A DNA stretch of 64,000 nt from Paludibacteraceae bacterium (GTDB taxonomy: Bacteria > Bacteroidota > Bacteroidia > Bacteroidales > Paludibacteraceae): assembly GCA_016937795.1 (NCBI GenBank), contig JAFGVV010000004.1, forward strand, positions 1 through 64,000. Direction: 5' to 3'. The translations under genes were made by a program, and so were the position numbers. Shown here piece by piece: positions 9,184-16,846 of the stretch; the stretch's first letter is position 1; each line of letters opens with the position of its first letter. The notes under the pieces were generated by a model, which was given only the letters and a program-made list of their open reading frames with translations, was not told the origin of the DNA and did not search any database.

Positions 9184-9615
9184 TCAAAGTAAAGCGTCTA
9201 TTGCTGTTTTCAATTCTTCTTTCAGCTTTTCGGGCGTACTTTTGGCGTACATAAAACCTTTGTCAGTCAAATCGACACGCTCACCGTTGTGCAGCAGAAT
9301 CAAAGCCTGACCCTCAGCCTGACATTTCCCGGCAACAGCTTTGCTCGCTTCGTCATCGAGGTTTACGCTTTCAAAAATAATCTTTCCTGACTCCATCTGA
9401 GCGGGATACAACTCGTTCAGTGTTGACTTTGTAACTTCTTCCACAGCATTGCAGGTAATACAACGGCGTGTATAGTGGAAATAATAAATTTCCACATTGT
9501 CGGACACAAGCGATGCGACATTCTGATTTGTCTCTGTAGCTTTCGTTTTCGGATCACATGAAATCATGACATGCATCAGCGCTCCAAGTAATAATACAAA
9601 TGCAATTCTTTTCAT
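9184..9615 (-). CDS. arsF: ArsF-type thioredoxin-like lipoprotein (nitrophenyl reductase subunit)
   Basis: A 143-residue lipoprotein. The N-terminus is a signal peptide ending in a lipobox (VMISC, Cys20), so the mature protein is membrane-anchored outside the cytoplasm. The rest resembles a thioredoxin fold with an active-site CxxC (RRCITCNAVEE). This matches the ArsF subunit thought to act with ArsE in reducing nitro-aromatic arsenicals. It sits between arsE and arsG in the same leftward transcript. The exact reaction is taken from the family; a general thiol-redox role is the conservative reading. Confidence 0.75.
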   Translation of the reverse strand: MKRIAFVLLLGALMHVMISCDPKTKATETNQNVASLVSDNVEIYYFHYTRRCITCNAVEEVTKSTLNELYPAQMESGKIIFESVNLDDEASKAVAGKCQAEGQALILLHNGERVDLTDKGFMYAKSTPEKLKEELKTAIDALL

Positions 9616-9707
9616 TGTAAATAATTGTTTTTAAGATTTTCACACCAAACTCATCCGGAGTTAGCAGGATTCGTTTCAGCGATATTAATTTAATTTGGAT
9701 GAATTCT

Positions 9708-9944
9708 TTAATATTTTGCCAGCACCTGTTTGATTTCTTCGGCTGAGGGCACACGTCCCTTTATTTCAACTTTTCCATTGACAACCAAAGCAGGAGTCGA
9801 CAAGATATTGTAAGTCATTATCTCCATCAAATCATCTACTTTCACAATGTCAGCCTGAAATCCATTTTCGGCCACTACCTCACGCGTAATTTTTTCAAGT
9901 GTCTTGCACTTTGGACAACCTGTGCCCAGAATTTTTATTTCCAT
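9708..9944 (-). CDS. arsE: ArsE-type small thioredoxin-like protein
   Basis: A 78-residue glutaredoxin-like protein of the TM0996/MTH895 type. It starts directly with the first beta strand (MEIKILGTG), has the redox motif GCPKC, and a cis-Pro segment (STPALVVNG), covering the whole minimal fold. ATG at 9944 is used because it places the first strand correctly; the frame extends nine codons further. It follows arsR by about 170 bases and precedes arsF. By family context it would be the cytoplasmic partner of ArsF in reducing nitrophenyl arsenicals. Confidence 0.78.
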   Translation of the reverse strand: MEIKILGTGCPKCKTLEKITREVVAENGFQADIVKVDDLMEIMTYNILSTPALVVNGKVEIKGRVPSAEEIKQVLAKY

Positions 9945-10117
9945 AAATAATAAATTGGCCTCCAACCACAAAGGGTAGTCAGAGTGATTAGTGTTGTATG
10001 ATATGAAAAATGTTTAAATGTTTTGTATCGTATTTTAAACTCAGGAAGACAGTCCTGTACAATTTGCTATTTTTTGATTAATGATATTTCTTACCCTAAA
10101 GAGATTTATAAACAGTT

Positions 10118-10459
10118 TCATAATTCAGGGCTGCAACACGCTGCTTTTTCTTTCTTTAGTTCAAAAAACACTGTAAAAAACTGCTCAGCTTTTTCCCAGT
10201 TTTCTTTGTTGATGCAGTATTTTACCTTTGGAGTTTCAATTTCGCCCTGAATAAGACCGGCGTCTTTCAACTCCTTTAAATGCTGCGAAACAGTAGCCTT
10301 CGAAATGGGTAACTCGTTGTGTATATCGCCAAAATAGCAACAATCGAGCGAAGCCAGAAACTGCAAAATAGTGATTCGTGCAGGATGCCCCATAGCCTTG
10401 GCAAAGCGCGCAAGTTGCTCATTATCGATACTGTAATCTCTGTTTTTTTCAGTTTCCAT
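10118..10459 (-). CDS. arsR: ArsR/SmtB family transcriptional regulator
   Basis: A winged-helix repressor of 113 residues. The helix-turn-helix is clear (LPISKATVSQHLKELKDAGL), preceded by the MGHPARITILQFL helix typical of ArsR. Candidate As(III)-binding thiols are the adjacent Cys40-Cys41 (LDCCYFGDI) and a C-terminal Cys pair (AACCSPEL); this CC pattern differs from the classical CVC motif. The ATG at 10459 is chosen because the 28-codon extension runs through the promoter region. It heads the leftward arsR-arsE-arsF-arsG unit and probably represses its own promoter and that of the downstream permease. Confidence 0.9.
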   Translation of the reverse strand: METEKNRDYSIDNEQLARFAKAMGHPARITILQFLASLDCCYFGDIHNELPISKATVSQHLKELKDAGLIQGEIETPKVKYCINKENWEKAEQFFTVFFELKKEKAACCSPEL

Positions 10460-10477
10460 CTTATTTAAAAAGCCTTT

Positions 10478-10519
10478 GTTCGTAGTTCGCAAAATTACGA
10501 ACATTATTTGATTTGACAA
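10478..10519 (-). promoter_or_regulatory. arsR promoter with palindromic operator
   Basis: On the minus strand a TTG (10519-10517) and TAATTTTG (10497-10490) are 19 bases apart, matching the Bacteroidota promoter. A perfect inverted repeat with 7-bp arms GTTCGTA and TACGAAC (10478-10484 and 10496-10502) covers the -7 box, where a repressor such as ArsR would block RNA polymerase. Confidence 0.6.
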
Positions 10520-10576
10520 TATACGGAAATAAATTATCCTCAAAAAAATAAATTTTGTGATTTATTCAGAAACAAC

Positions 10577-10607
10577 TTGCAATTGCGGCACAATTTTTGT
10601 AATTTTG
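10577..10607 (+). promoter_or_regulatory. promoter of the 10657 lipoprotein gene
   Basis: TTG at 10577-10579 and TAATTTTG at 10600-10607 are separated by 20 bases, a full match to the Bacteroidota -33/-7 pattern. Transcription would begin near 10614, about 43 bases before the start codon. Confidence 0.65.
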
Positions 10608-10656
10608 CACACATTATCACAAAAATTTCAATCATTCATATTTCAATCATAACAAA

Positions 10657-11205
10657 ATGAAAATCAAACTTATAATACTTACAGCAATATTGGGCAGCAT
10701 GCTCAGCAGCTGTAATTTGGAAGGTGAATCGAACTACACACCGATGCTTTATTTCGTTACCGGCCCAATACTTCAGAACGGAGACTCTTTGGAAATATAT
10801 CGCACCGACCAGTTAAATGTATTTCGGTTGGATACCATTGCGGTAGGCGACACAGTTTCTTTTTTCATGTACGCTACAGGCTACAGTAACAATCTGACTG
10901 CTTATTATATGAAACAATCGACCGACAGTGCTACAGAGATCATATTACCACGTCAATCGTCGATGGACAGTGTATTTACAGTGGAATCTGACTACAAAAC
11001 AGGGAAATTTATAATGGGTGGAAATTCCACGTCTCTCTATTTTCCGTTTAAATATGTAGCAAAAAAGGCTGAAAAGAATGCAAAAATCACCTTTACAATC
11101 ATTTCCGACGCACAATTTACCGACATGACAATCGGCTCGAACACCACAAGCTTTGAGCTTATCACCCCAACTGCATTAAAACCCGACACAACGGACACAG
11201 AATAG
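10657..11205 (+). CDS. lipoprotein of unknown function
   Basis: A 182-residue predicted lipoprotein. Residues 1-19 form a signal peptide ending in a lipobox (MLSSC). The mature part is rich in beta-strand-like alternations (TPMLYFVTGPI, DTVSFFMYATGY, KITFTIISDAQ) and ends in a polar Thr/Asp tail. The two-part layout suggests a small Ig-like domain, but I do not recognise a family and give no function. Its stop codon abuts the stop codon of the convergent HD gene with no base between. It has its own promoter. Confidence 0.8.
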   Translation: MKIKLIILTAILGSMLSSCNLEGESNYTPMLYFVTGPILQNGDSLEIYRTDQLNVFRLDTIAVGDTVSFFMYATGYSNNLTAYYMKQSTDSATEIILPRQSSMDSVFTVESDYKTGKFIMGGNSTSLYFPFKYVAKKAEKNAKITFTIISDAQFTDMTIGSNTTSFELITPTALKPDTTDTE

Positions 11206-11859
11206 TTATTCCACACCGTCCCATTCGGCATAAAACCGACGGAGATACTCTTCCATAAAAGCATGACGACCGGCGGCTATTTGGCGGCCGGTTTTTGTTT
11301 TCATACCATCGGCAAGCAGCAATAGTTTTTCGTAAAAATGATTGAGAGTAGGCGCCACATGCTTACGATATTCTTCGGGACTCATGCCCGGACGTGGCTT
11401 AATTTCGGGATCATAAAGCGGACGATTTTTAAATCCGCCATAGTTGAATGTGCGTGCAATTCCAATTGCACCAATCGCATCCAGCCGATCGGCATCGCGC
11501 ACCACATCAAGTTCCGGTGAATGAAAACTTTGAGCTGCATTGCCTCCTTTGAACGACACATTATTGATAATTTGCACCACATGTTCACGAACTGAATCAC
11601 TCAGATTTACAGATCGCAGAAACTTATCTGCTTTTATAGCACCTTCGGTTTCATCTCCTCCATTGAATTTTGCGTCAGCAATGTCGTGAAGCAAAGCAGC
11701 CAGTTCCACCACCAGTAAGTCTGTGTTTTCGGCCACAGCAATTCGTTTGGCTAACCGCCACACACGCTCAATGTGAAACCAGTCGTGACCTCCCTCCGCT
11801 CCTTTCAGCGTTTCGCGCACAAAATTTTCGGTCAGTGCAATGATATTATTTTGTTCCAT
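11206..11859 (-). CDS. HD domain metal-dependent phosphohydrolase
   Basis: A 217-residue cytoplasmic HD-superfamily protein similar to the YedJ/YpgQ-type hydrolases. Metal-site residues are visible: HDWFHIERVWRLA near residues 25-37 provides the first His, LLHDIADAKF the HD pair, and VRDADRLDAIGAIG a later Asp. The family removes phosphate from nucleotides or similar small molecules; the substrate here is unknown. ATG at 11859 is used because a TATCTTTG box (11871 to 11864) lies just upstream, implying a leaderless or nearly leaderless mRNA. The gene follows the terminator of the catabolic operon and is probably independent of it. Confidence 0.85.
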   Translation of the reverse strand: MEQNNIIALTENFVRETLKGAEGGHDWFHIERVWRLAKRIAVAENTDLLVVELAALLHDIADAKFNGGDETEGAIKADKFLRSVNLSDSVREHVVQIINNVSFKGGNAAQSFHSPELDVVRDADRLDAIGAIGIARTFNYGGFKNRPLYDPEIKPRPGMSPEEYRKHVAPTLNHFYEKLLLLADGMKTKTGRQIAAGRHAFMEEYLRRFYAEWDGVE

Positions 11860-11880
11860 ATTGCAAAGATAACAGAATAA

Positions 11881-11914
11881 AAAAAACGCAGAACTCCAAA
11901 GTGGAATCCTGCGC
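11881..11914 (-). terminator. terminator of the catabolic operon
   Basis: On the minus strand a CGCAGGATTCCA arm pairs, with two G-U wobbles, with TGGAGTTCTGCG and is followed by a seven-base T run. It lies about 35 bases after the tandem aldolase stop, ending the seven-gene operon. Confidence 0.85.
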
Positions 11915-11949
11915 ATTAAATTTCAAGAAAAACAAAAATCCCTATCGGA

Positions 11950-13248
11950 CTATTTTACATTAAATGCAACCCTCAATTCATCAATTTCCTTATCGCCCAT
12001 AGGCTGAAGTGGCCCAACCGACGAAGCCATCACCAGTGAATTTGCCGAAAACTCAGCCACTTCGAGATAATCGAAAGTATTGATAAGTTTGTTACCTGTC
12101 ACAATTACCGAGTCGTTTTCCACAATCACCACACGGTTTTTTGAGAACATTTGAGCAATTTCCTCGGTGTTGTTATGCAGACTTTCGAAAGGAATAGAAG
12201 GCACATCCTGCAAAAATATCCAACTTTCAGGAATGGTACGCACATCGAATTTTTGATGACTCACAGCATGCGCCATCAGATTGGTGGATTGCGTTACAAT
12301 AATTGAATTGATGTGCGGATTGAGCTGATAAATGCGGTGGTGCAATGCTACTGAACGACTGGGAACTTTTCCCGCCTCTGCCATTCCGTTTTTTATCTGC
12401 ACAATATCTTCCGGCAAAATATCCCAACGGGCCACATCGCGCGGAGTAATCAAAAAATCGTTCTCTCGCCAACGCACCGAAACCGTTCCGTAGGTAGAAA
12501 TCATCAAGCCCTGATTACAAGCCCTGCGAATGATATTCACCATATCAGTACGAATGGCACGTTCATCTGAAGGATTATCCACATCCATAAACGGAGTGAT
12601 ATTTTTAGGGAAATTATGTACGTATTTTGAAATTTGCTCATCGGAAAGCGTGTGTATTTTACCAATACGACCAGCATTCACAATAGTGCGACAGCAAAAC
12701 TCAAGTGTTTCAAAACGTTGATACGCATCCATCATATCGGTTCCGCCCAGCACCACACCGTGATTTTCCATAATCACAGCTTTATACTTTTTATTTTTAA
12801 ATTCGGCTGCAATTTTGCGACCCAAATCTTCACTTCCCGGGCAACCATAAGGTGCAAAACCAATTTCGCCACAGATATTGCGGGCCTGTGGCACAATACT
12901 CGTATCGGGCACCTGACGGGCGATACTAAAAGCCACCAATGCGGGCGGGTGTGCATGAATCACAGCCTTTAGTTCAGGACGTGCTTCGAATATTGCTTTG
13001 TGAAACGGATATTCCGACGAAGGTTTGTGCAATCCTTCCACTGTGCCATCCTTTTTTACACACACAATATCCTTCACTGTAAGCGAACCTTTGTCAACAC
13101 CCGAAGGTGTAATCCAGATATCGCCATTTTCATCTTTTATGGAGATATTTCCACCCGAAGTGGTTGTCATTCCACTTTTGTAAATCCGTCCGATAATCAC
13201 ATTGATCTGTTCGACCGGATGCATGAAGTTAATATCAAGTTGTTTCAT
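11950..13248 (-). CDS. tandem class II aldolase/adducin-domain protein, second domain degenerate
   Basis: A 432-residue protein made of two class II aldolase domains, about twice the usual length. The first (about 8-205) keeps the family motifs: TSGGNIS phosphate loop (31-36), TPSG (47-50), catalytic Glu79 in SSEYPFH, the metal-binding HAH (98-100) and ENHG (161-164). The second (about 225-425) keeps the outline (STYGTVS, LITP) but has no HxH and has ENDS in place of ENHG, so it should be inactive and structural. The family splits ketose-1-phosphates such as L-fuculose-1-phosphate into dihydroxyacetone phosphate and an aldehyde. It is the last gene of the catabolic operon. Decarboxylase or epimerase activity is possible in this superfamily. 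Confidence 0.85.
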   Translation of the reverse strand: MKQLDINFMHPVEQINVIIGRIYKSGMTTTSGGNISIKDENGDIWITPSGVDKGSLTVKDIVCVKKDGTVEGLHKPSSEYPFHKAIFEARPELKAVIHAHPPALVAFSIARQVPDTSIVPQARNICGEIGFAPYGCPGSEDLGRKIAAEFKNKKYKAVIMENHGVVLGGTDMMDAYQRFETLEFCCRTIVNAGRIGKIHTLSDEQISKYVHNFPKNITPFMDVDNPSDERAIRTDMVNIIRRACNQGLMISTYGTVSVRWRENDFLITPRDVARWDILPEDIVQIKNGMAEAGKVPSRSVALHHRIYQLNPHINSIIVTQSTNLMAHAVSHQKFDVRTIPESWIFLQDVPSIPFESLHNNTEEIAQMFSKNRVVIVENDSVIVTGNKLINTFDYLEVAEFSANSLVMASSVGPLQPMGDKEIDELRVAFNVK

Positions 13249-13265
13249 AATTTCAAAATAAGACC

Positions 13266-13335
13266 ACCCCTAACCCCTAAAGGGGGATAAGAGTAATTAG
13301 TTTTGTTTTTATTTCCCCTTTAGGGATTAGGGGTT
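13266..13335. repeat. inverted repeat spanning the gap between dehydrogenase and tandem aldolase genes
   Basis: Arms ACCCCTAACCCCTAAAGGGG (13266-13285) and its near-complement at 13315-13335 pair across a 29-base loop. One arm contains the stop codon and last codons of the upstream gene; the other ends 18 bases before the next start. The CCCCTAAAGGGG core recurs at 22145-22318. Confidence 0.8.
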
Positions 13336-14604
13336 CTTTGTCATATTCGCAAGCAAGAACGTTTCAGCTTCCACGCTCCACAAACCAAGATTTTTGTCGC
13401 AAATTTCTGCCAGGGTTTTGAAAACCGGATTTGTTTCGCCCAATTTTGCAAAATCTGAAATTGGTGTCAATGGCATATCAATATGTGTGTAAATCAGTTT
13501 TTTACCACCCGGAATTTCAGGTAAGTGTTTGGTTGCCTCGATTACAGCATCGAGACCTCCGATGTGCGTTACCAAACCTGCAGGATCGAGACCTTTGCTC
13601 ATCATTTCGAGCGCCTCCACCATATCGTCGGTATTACCACCACTTGTGCCCACCACGTGCGTGTAGGCATAGTGTACATTGTAGAAATTGAATGTCGCAC
13701 TAAAGTTTGGATCACTTGGACCGGCAAAAAAGTTCAGACAGCCATCGAAAGCCAAAATGGCATCGCCTTGCTCCACAACCGGTTCTACGGGTGCAAAAAC
13801 AAACACATCATCGTAACCATAACCATCGGTAATGGCTTTAAGCTCGGCCACAGGGTTATCCATTTTGCCCGTATTGATATAACGCAAATCGATGCCGCGC
13901 GACTTTGCAAAATCAACTGTATAAATTGTGGCAGCACGGTCGAGACGCGTTTGATCCACATCGGTTACAACCAAAAGCGAGGGCTTGCGATCTTCGCGGC
14001 GAAGCACATAGTTGATTGCAGCCAATCCCATAGGACCAACTCCGGCCAGAATAGCCAATTTTCCTCCATCTACGATATCCATTTTATGCTCGTAACTTCC
14101 CGGTGTGGTGTGGTAGTTGGCATGCATAGCGCCAATTACACACGAAAGCGGCTCGGCCAAAGATGCAGGATAAAAACCTTCGCCCTGATAAGCCAAAAGA
14201 CAGCTTTTTTCCATTACTTCTTTGGGGATAACCACATAAGTGGCATCGCCACCAATGTGTTGGTAACTATAGCCCGGAGCACTTAAAATTCCCACCGGAC
14301 CATTCTCGTAATACAAAGCCGGTTGAATGGAAAATTTGTCACCTGCCTTAAACTGACCTGCCCATTTTGAACCCACTTCCACAATTTCGCCGGCAAATTC
14401 GTGTCCGATAATAATCGGATTTTCGGCAATATCATTCGGAATACGTTTGTGGTCGGTAGCCTGCGTAGCTGCTTTGTACGATGACATACACAATGAATCT
14501 GAAACTACTTTTGCAAGTATTTCATCTTCTTTTATTTGTGGCAATTCGAACTCTTCCATACGAAGATCTTTTTTGCCATATAAACGGATTGCGGTTGTTT
14601 TCAT
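13327..14604 (-). CDS. zinc-dependent alcohol dehydrogenase, L-sorbose-1-phosphate reductase (SorE)-like
   Basis: A 425-residue medium-chain dehydrogenase. It has the family GHEFAGEIVEVG motif, the nucleotide-binding LAGVGPMGLAAINY loop, and near residue 37 the zinc-region CMSSYKAA characteristic of the SorE branch; VVGTSGGNTDDM and IPGGKKLIYTH near the C-terminus also fit SorE. SorE reduces L-sorbose-1-phosphate to D-glucitol-6-phosphate with NADPH, so this enzyme probably acts on a phosphorylated ketose or polyol. It lies between the fused aldolase and the tandem aldolase genes. Its last residues (NP and stop) are encoded in an intercistronic repeat arm, so the C-terminus has been shaped by that repeat. 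The substrate is inferred, not shown. Confidence 0.85.
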   Translation of the reverse strand: MKTTAIRLYGKKDLRMEEFELPQIKEDEILAKVVSDSLCMSSYKAATQATDHKRIPNDIAENPIIIGHEFAGEIVEVGSKWAGQFKAGDKFSIQPALYYENGPVGILSAPGYSYQHIGGDATYVVIPKEVMEKSCLLAYQGEGFYPASLAEPLSCVIGAMHANYHTTPGSYEHKMDIVDGGKLAILAGVGPMGLAAINYVLRREDRKPSLLVVTDVDQTRLDRAATIYTVDFAKSRGIDLRYINTGKMDNPVAELKAITDGYGYDDVFVFAPVEPVVEQGDAILAFDGCLNFFAGPSDPNFSATFNFYNVHYAYTHVVGTSGGNTDDMVEALEMMSKGLDPAGLVTHIGGLDAVIEATKHLPEIPGGKKLIYTHIDMPLTPISDFAKLGETNPVFKTLAEICDKNLGLWSVEAETFLLANMTKNP

Positions 14605-14622
14605 GTTATTCAGAGGTAAGAG

Positions 14623-14754
14623 GCAAGGAGTAAGAGGTAAGTACCTTATACTGCTAACTTCTTATTGTTGTATAATTGTTAGTATAATAAAAATATAGTA
14701 TAGAGCTTTGAGATAAAGGCAAATTACTTACCTTCTTACCTCTTACTTACTTGC
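14623..14754. repeat. inverted repeat spanning the gap between fused aldolase and dehydrogenase genes
   Basis: Arms at 14623-14641 and 14735-14754 pair with one bulge; the core AGTAAGAGGTAAG (14629-14641) is perfectly complementary to 14735-14747. One arm lies 9 bases after the upstream stop, the other 18 bases before the next start. The region between is AT-rich and holds no gene. Confidence 0.75.
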
Positions 14755-14762
14755 TTACTTTT

Positions 14763-16736
14763 TTAAGAGAGCATCACCTGCCCACCGGTAATTGGCAATG
14801 CCTGTCCTGTTTCGCCACACTGTTCCATAAGGTATAATGCACCTTTGGTTACATCCTCGGGTGAACAGCCCTTTTTCATTGGAACTTGTGATAAATAAAA
14901 CTCTTTTACATCCTCAATGGTTTTAGCTCCCGGCACTTTTCCTGCATTTAAATACTGAACGAAAAGTCCATATTCAGGATCGCTCCAAAGTGGTCCATCG
15001 TAGAAGTTACCCGGACAAATAGAATTCACCTTGATACGGAAAGGAGCCAGTTCCAACGCAAAAGACTGAGTCAAACCAATGCCGCCAAATTTACCTCCTG
15101 CATATGCAAAATTAGCTTTGCTGCCACGCAGTCCCGATTTGGAATTTATCTGAATAATGTCGGCATAATAATCGAAGCCTGCGTATTTGGTTTGCAACTT
15201 CATTACTTTACTCACCACTTTGGTACAATAGAAATAAGCGTTGTAATTTATTTTCGTCACAAATTCGAAATCTTCGGGCGTCATATCGTCCAAACCACCT
15301 GCACGAAGCACACCAGCATTGCTAATAAAGCAGTCGATAGCTCCGAAATTACAAATTGTTTCGTGCACCAAATTTTCGATGCTTGGTATTTCGCTTACAT
15401 TAGTTTTTACAAAAACGGCACGATTGCTTTTTGCCAATGTATTGAATTGCTCAACGGTTGCTTTGCCAACAACTTCGTTCATATCGGCCACTACAATATT
15501 TGCCCCCTCGAGCAAAAGACAACGAGCAATACCCTCGCCAAAGCCTTGTGCAGCACCTGTTACAATAATGGTTTTGTTTTCGGCACGACCTTTACTTGCA
15601 CCTGCCGCCACGCTGCGACGGTAGTTTTCTACTTCCCAATTGTCGATAAAATCAATTTGCTCTTGTGTCATTGGGTGCGGACCGCCAAACGATTCGGCAT
15701 AAAAAGCTATTTTCATCGCATCTTCGAATACGTCGAGTATAATGTCGCACTGAGCAGCATTGTCGCCCACAGCCACAAGGCCAATTCCTTTAATCAGAAT
15801 CACTTTGGGTTGATAACCAAATTTAGCCGTGAATGCAGGAATTTGTTTCGCTGCTTCGGCCAAAACAGCCTCAGGTTGCTCGTCGTTAAGGAAAATATAG
15901 TTCGATTTGCAATATACAATCGCATCGGGAGTAAACGGTTTTGCAATTTTCGCTTGCGCCTCTTCGGTATCGTAAAAATGTTTGATCAATGCATTTTTGC
16001 GCACTTTCAATGTTTTCAATCCATCTTTCGAAAGCATCATACGTATACCCGGAAGTATTTGCTCGGTGCAGCTGCAAGTAGCGCGAGGTTCATCGAAGAT
16101 AGTGAGAGGGTGACTTGGAGTCACCCCCTCACTTAATTTCTCAAGCACTTCTGTATAAATAACTTTTACTTCCTCAATGCTGTTTGCTGCCACAAAAATG
16201 CCGTGATTTTGCAACCAAATAACCTGAGGCTCTTCGTTGTTTGTGGCACGATATGCTTTAATAGCATCTTCTACTTTTTTGAAAAGCACATAACCGGGAT
16301 CGGTATATTCAATGTACAGTGCTTTTTCACCAAAAAGATTTTTCAAATCGCTTTCAGCATTATTGGCGCACATCAAACCATTTACCAAAGTAGAGTGCAT
16401 GTGTACTACAAATGCGAAATCGATTACATTATGCATTGATGTTTCCACCGATGGACGTTTGCCTTTGGTAATAGTTGCATCGGCCAAATCGTTTTTAACC
16501 TGCTCCTCGCGCTCAGCTGCATTTGCGCTGTACACTTTGTCGGACATAAGATTCAGTTTTGCTCTGTCGAGCACCGCAAATCCATCTTCGGTAATGGTAG
16601 CTAACGACGAGCCACTGGCTTTCACCCAAAGTTTTTCCGCATTTTTGTAAGATGTATTTCCACCGCCGGCAATTACAAAACGGCTATCGCGACCGTAGAA
16701 TTGCGAAATTTCAATTAGTTGTTGTATTTCTTTCAT
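14763..16736 (-). CDS. bifunctional class II aldolase / short-chain dehydrogenase (RhaEW-like)
   Basis: A 657-residue fusion. The N-terminal aldolase part (to about 390) has AGGGNTSYKN, Glu98 in RPSVETSMH, the metal-binding HMH (112-114) and WLQNHG. The C-terminal part (from about 405) is a short-chain dehydrogenase with TGAAQGFGEG, the ISNAGV motif, and a YAGGK catalytic Tyr/Lys pair. The same fusion in Bacillus (RhaEW) cleaves L-rhamnulose-1-phosphate and oxidises L-lactaldehyde to lactate; a similar two-step role on this operon's substrate is likely. ATG at 16736 is chosen because the 26-codon extension runs through an intercistronic repeat. No rhamnose isomerase or kinase gene is present nearby, so the exact sugar remains open. 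Confidence 0.88.
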   Translation of the reverse strand: MKEIQQLIEISQFYGRDSRFVIAGGGNTSYKNAEKLWVKASGSSLATITEDGFAVLDRAKLNLMSDKVYSANAAEREEQVKNDLADATITKGKRPSVETSMHNVIDFAFVVHMHSTLVNGLMCANNAESDLKNLFGEKALYIEYTDPGYVLFKKVEDAIKAYRATNNEEPQVIWLQNHGIFVAANSIEEVKVIYTEVLEKLSEGVTPSHPLTIFDEPRATCSCTEQILPGIRMMLSKDGLKTLKVRKNALIKHFYDTEEAQAKIAKPFTPDAIVYCKSNYIFLNDEQPEAVLAEAAKQIPAFTAKFGYQPKVILIKGIGLVAVGDNAAQCDIILDVFEDAMKIAFYAESFGGPHPMTQEQIDFIDNWEVENYRRSVAAGASKGRAENKTIIVTGAAQGFGEGIARCLLLEGANIVVADMNEVVGKATVEQFNTLAKSNRAVFVKTNVSEIPSIENLVHETICNFGAIDCFISNAGVLRAGGLDDMTPEDFEFVTKINYNAYFYCTKVVSKVMKLQTKYAGFDYYADIIQINSKSGLRGSKANFAYAGGKFGGIGLTQSFALELAPFRIKVNSICPGNFYDGPLWSDPEYGLFVQYLNAGKVPGAKTIEDVKEFYLSQVPMKKGCSPEDVTKGALYLMEQCGETGQALPITGGQVMLS

Positions 16737-16744
16737 TTTATTTG

Positions 16745-16846
16745 AACCACATAGGCACATAGGCCACATAAGATTAAAACCATTTTTCACCACAGAAAGA
16801 AGCACATAAAACACATTTTCTATTGTACCTATGTGCCTATGTGGTT
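16745..16846. repeat. perfect 19-bp inverted repeat spanning the gap between PHP and fused aldolase genes
   Basis: Arms AACCACATAGGCACATAGG (16745-16763) and its exact complement at 16828-16846. The stop codon of the upstream PHP gene begins inside the right arm; the left arm ends 9 bases before the next start codon. A related half-repeat (ACCACATTAGACACATAG) occurs at 20591. Confidence 0.9.

Noticed and set aside
13525..14286. 253-residue open frame on the plus strand opposite the SorE-like dehydrogenase gene
   Set aside because: It lies fully antisense to a clear dehydrogenase, has no family-like sequence and is rich in His/Cys/Ile as expected of a shadow frame.
15192..16136. 314-residue open frame opposite the fused aldolase gene
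   Set aside because: Antisense to well-supported aldolase and dehydrogenase motifs, no signal or domain of its own.
16737..16814. N-terminal extension of the fused aldolase-dehydrogenase
   Set aside because: The extra 26 codons run through the intercistronic inverted repeat and do not resemble the family; the ATG at 16736 gives the normal N-terminus.
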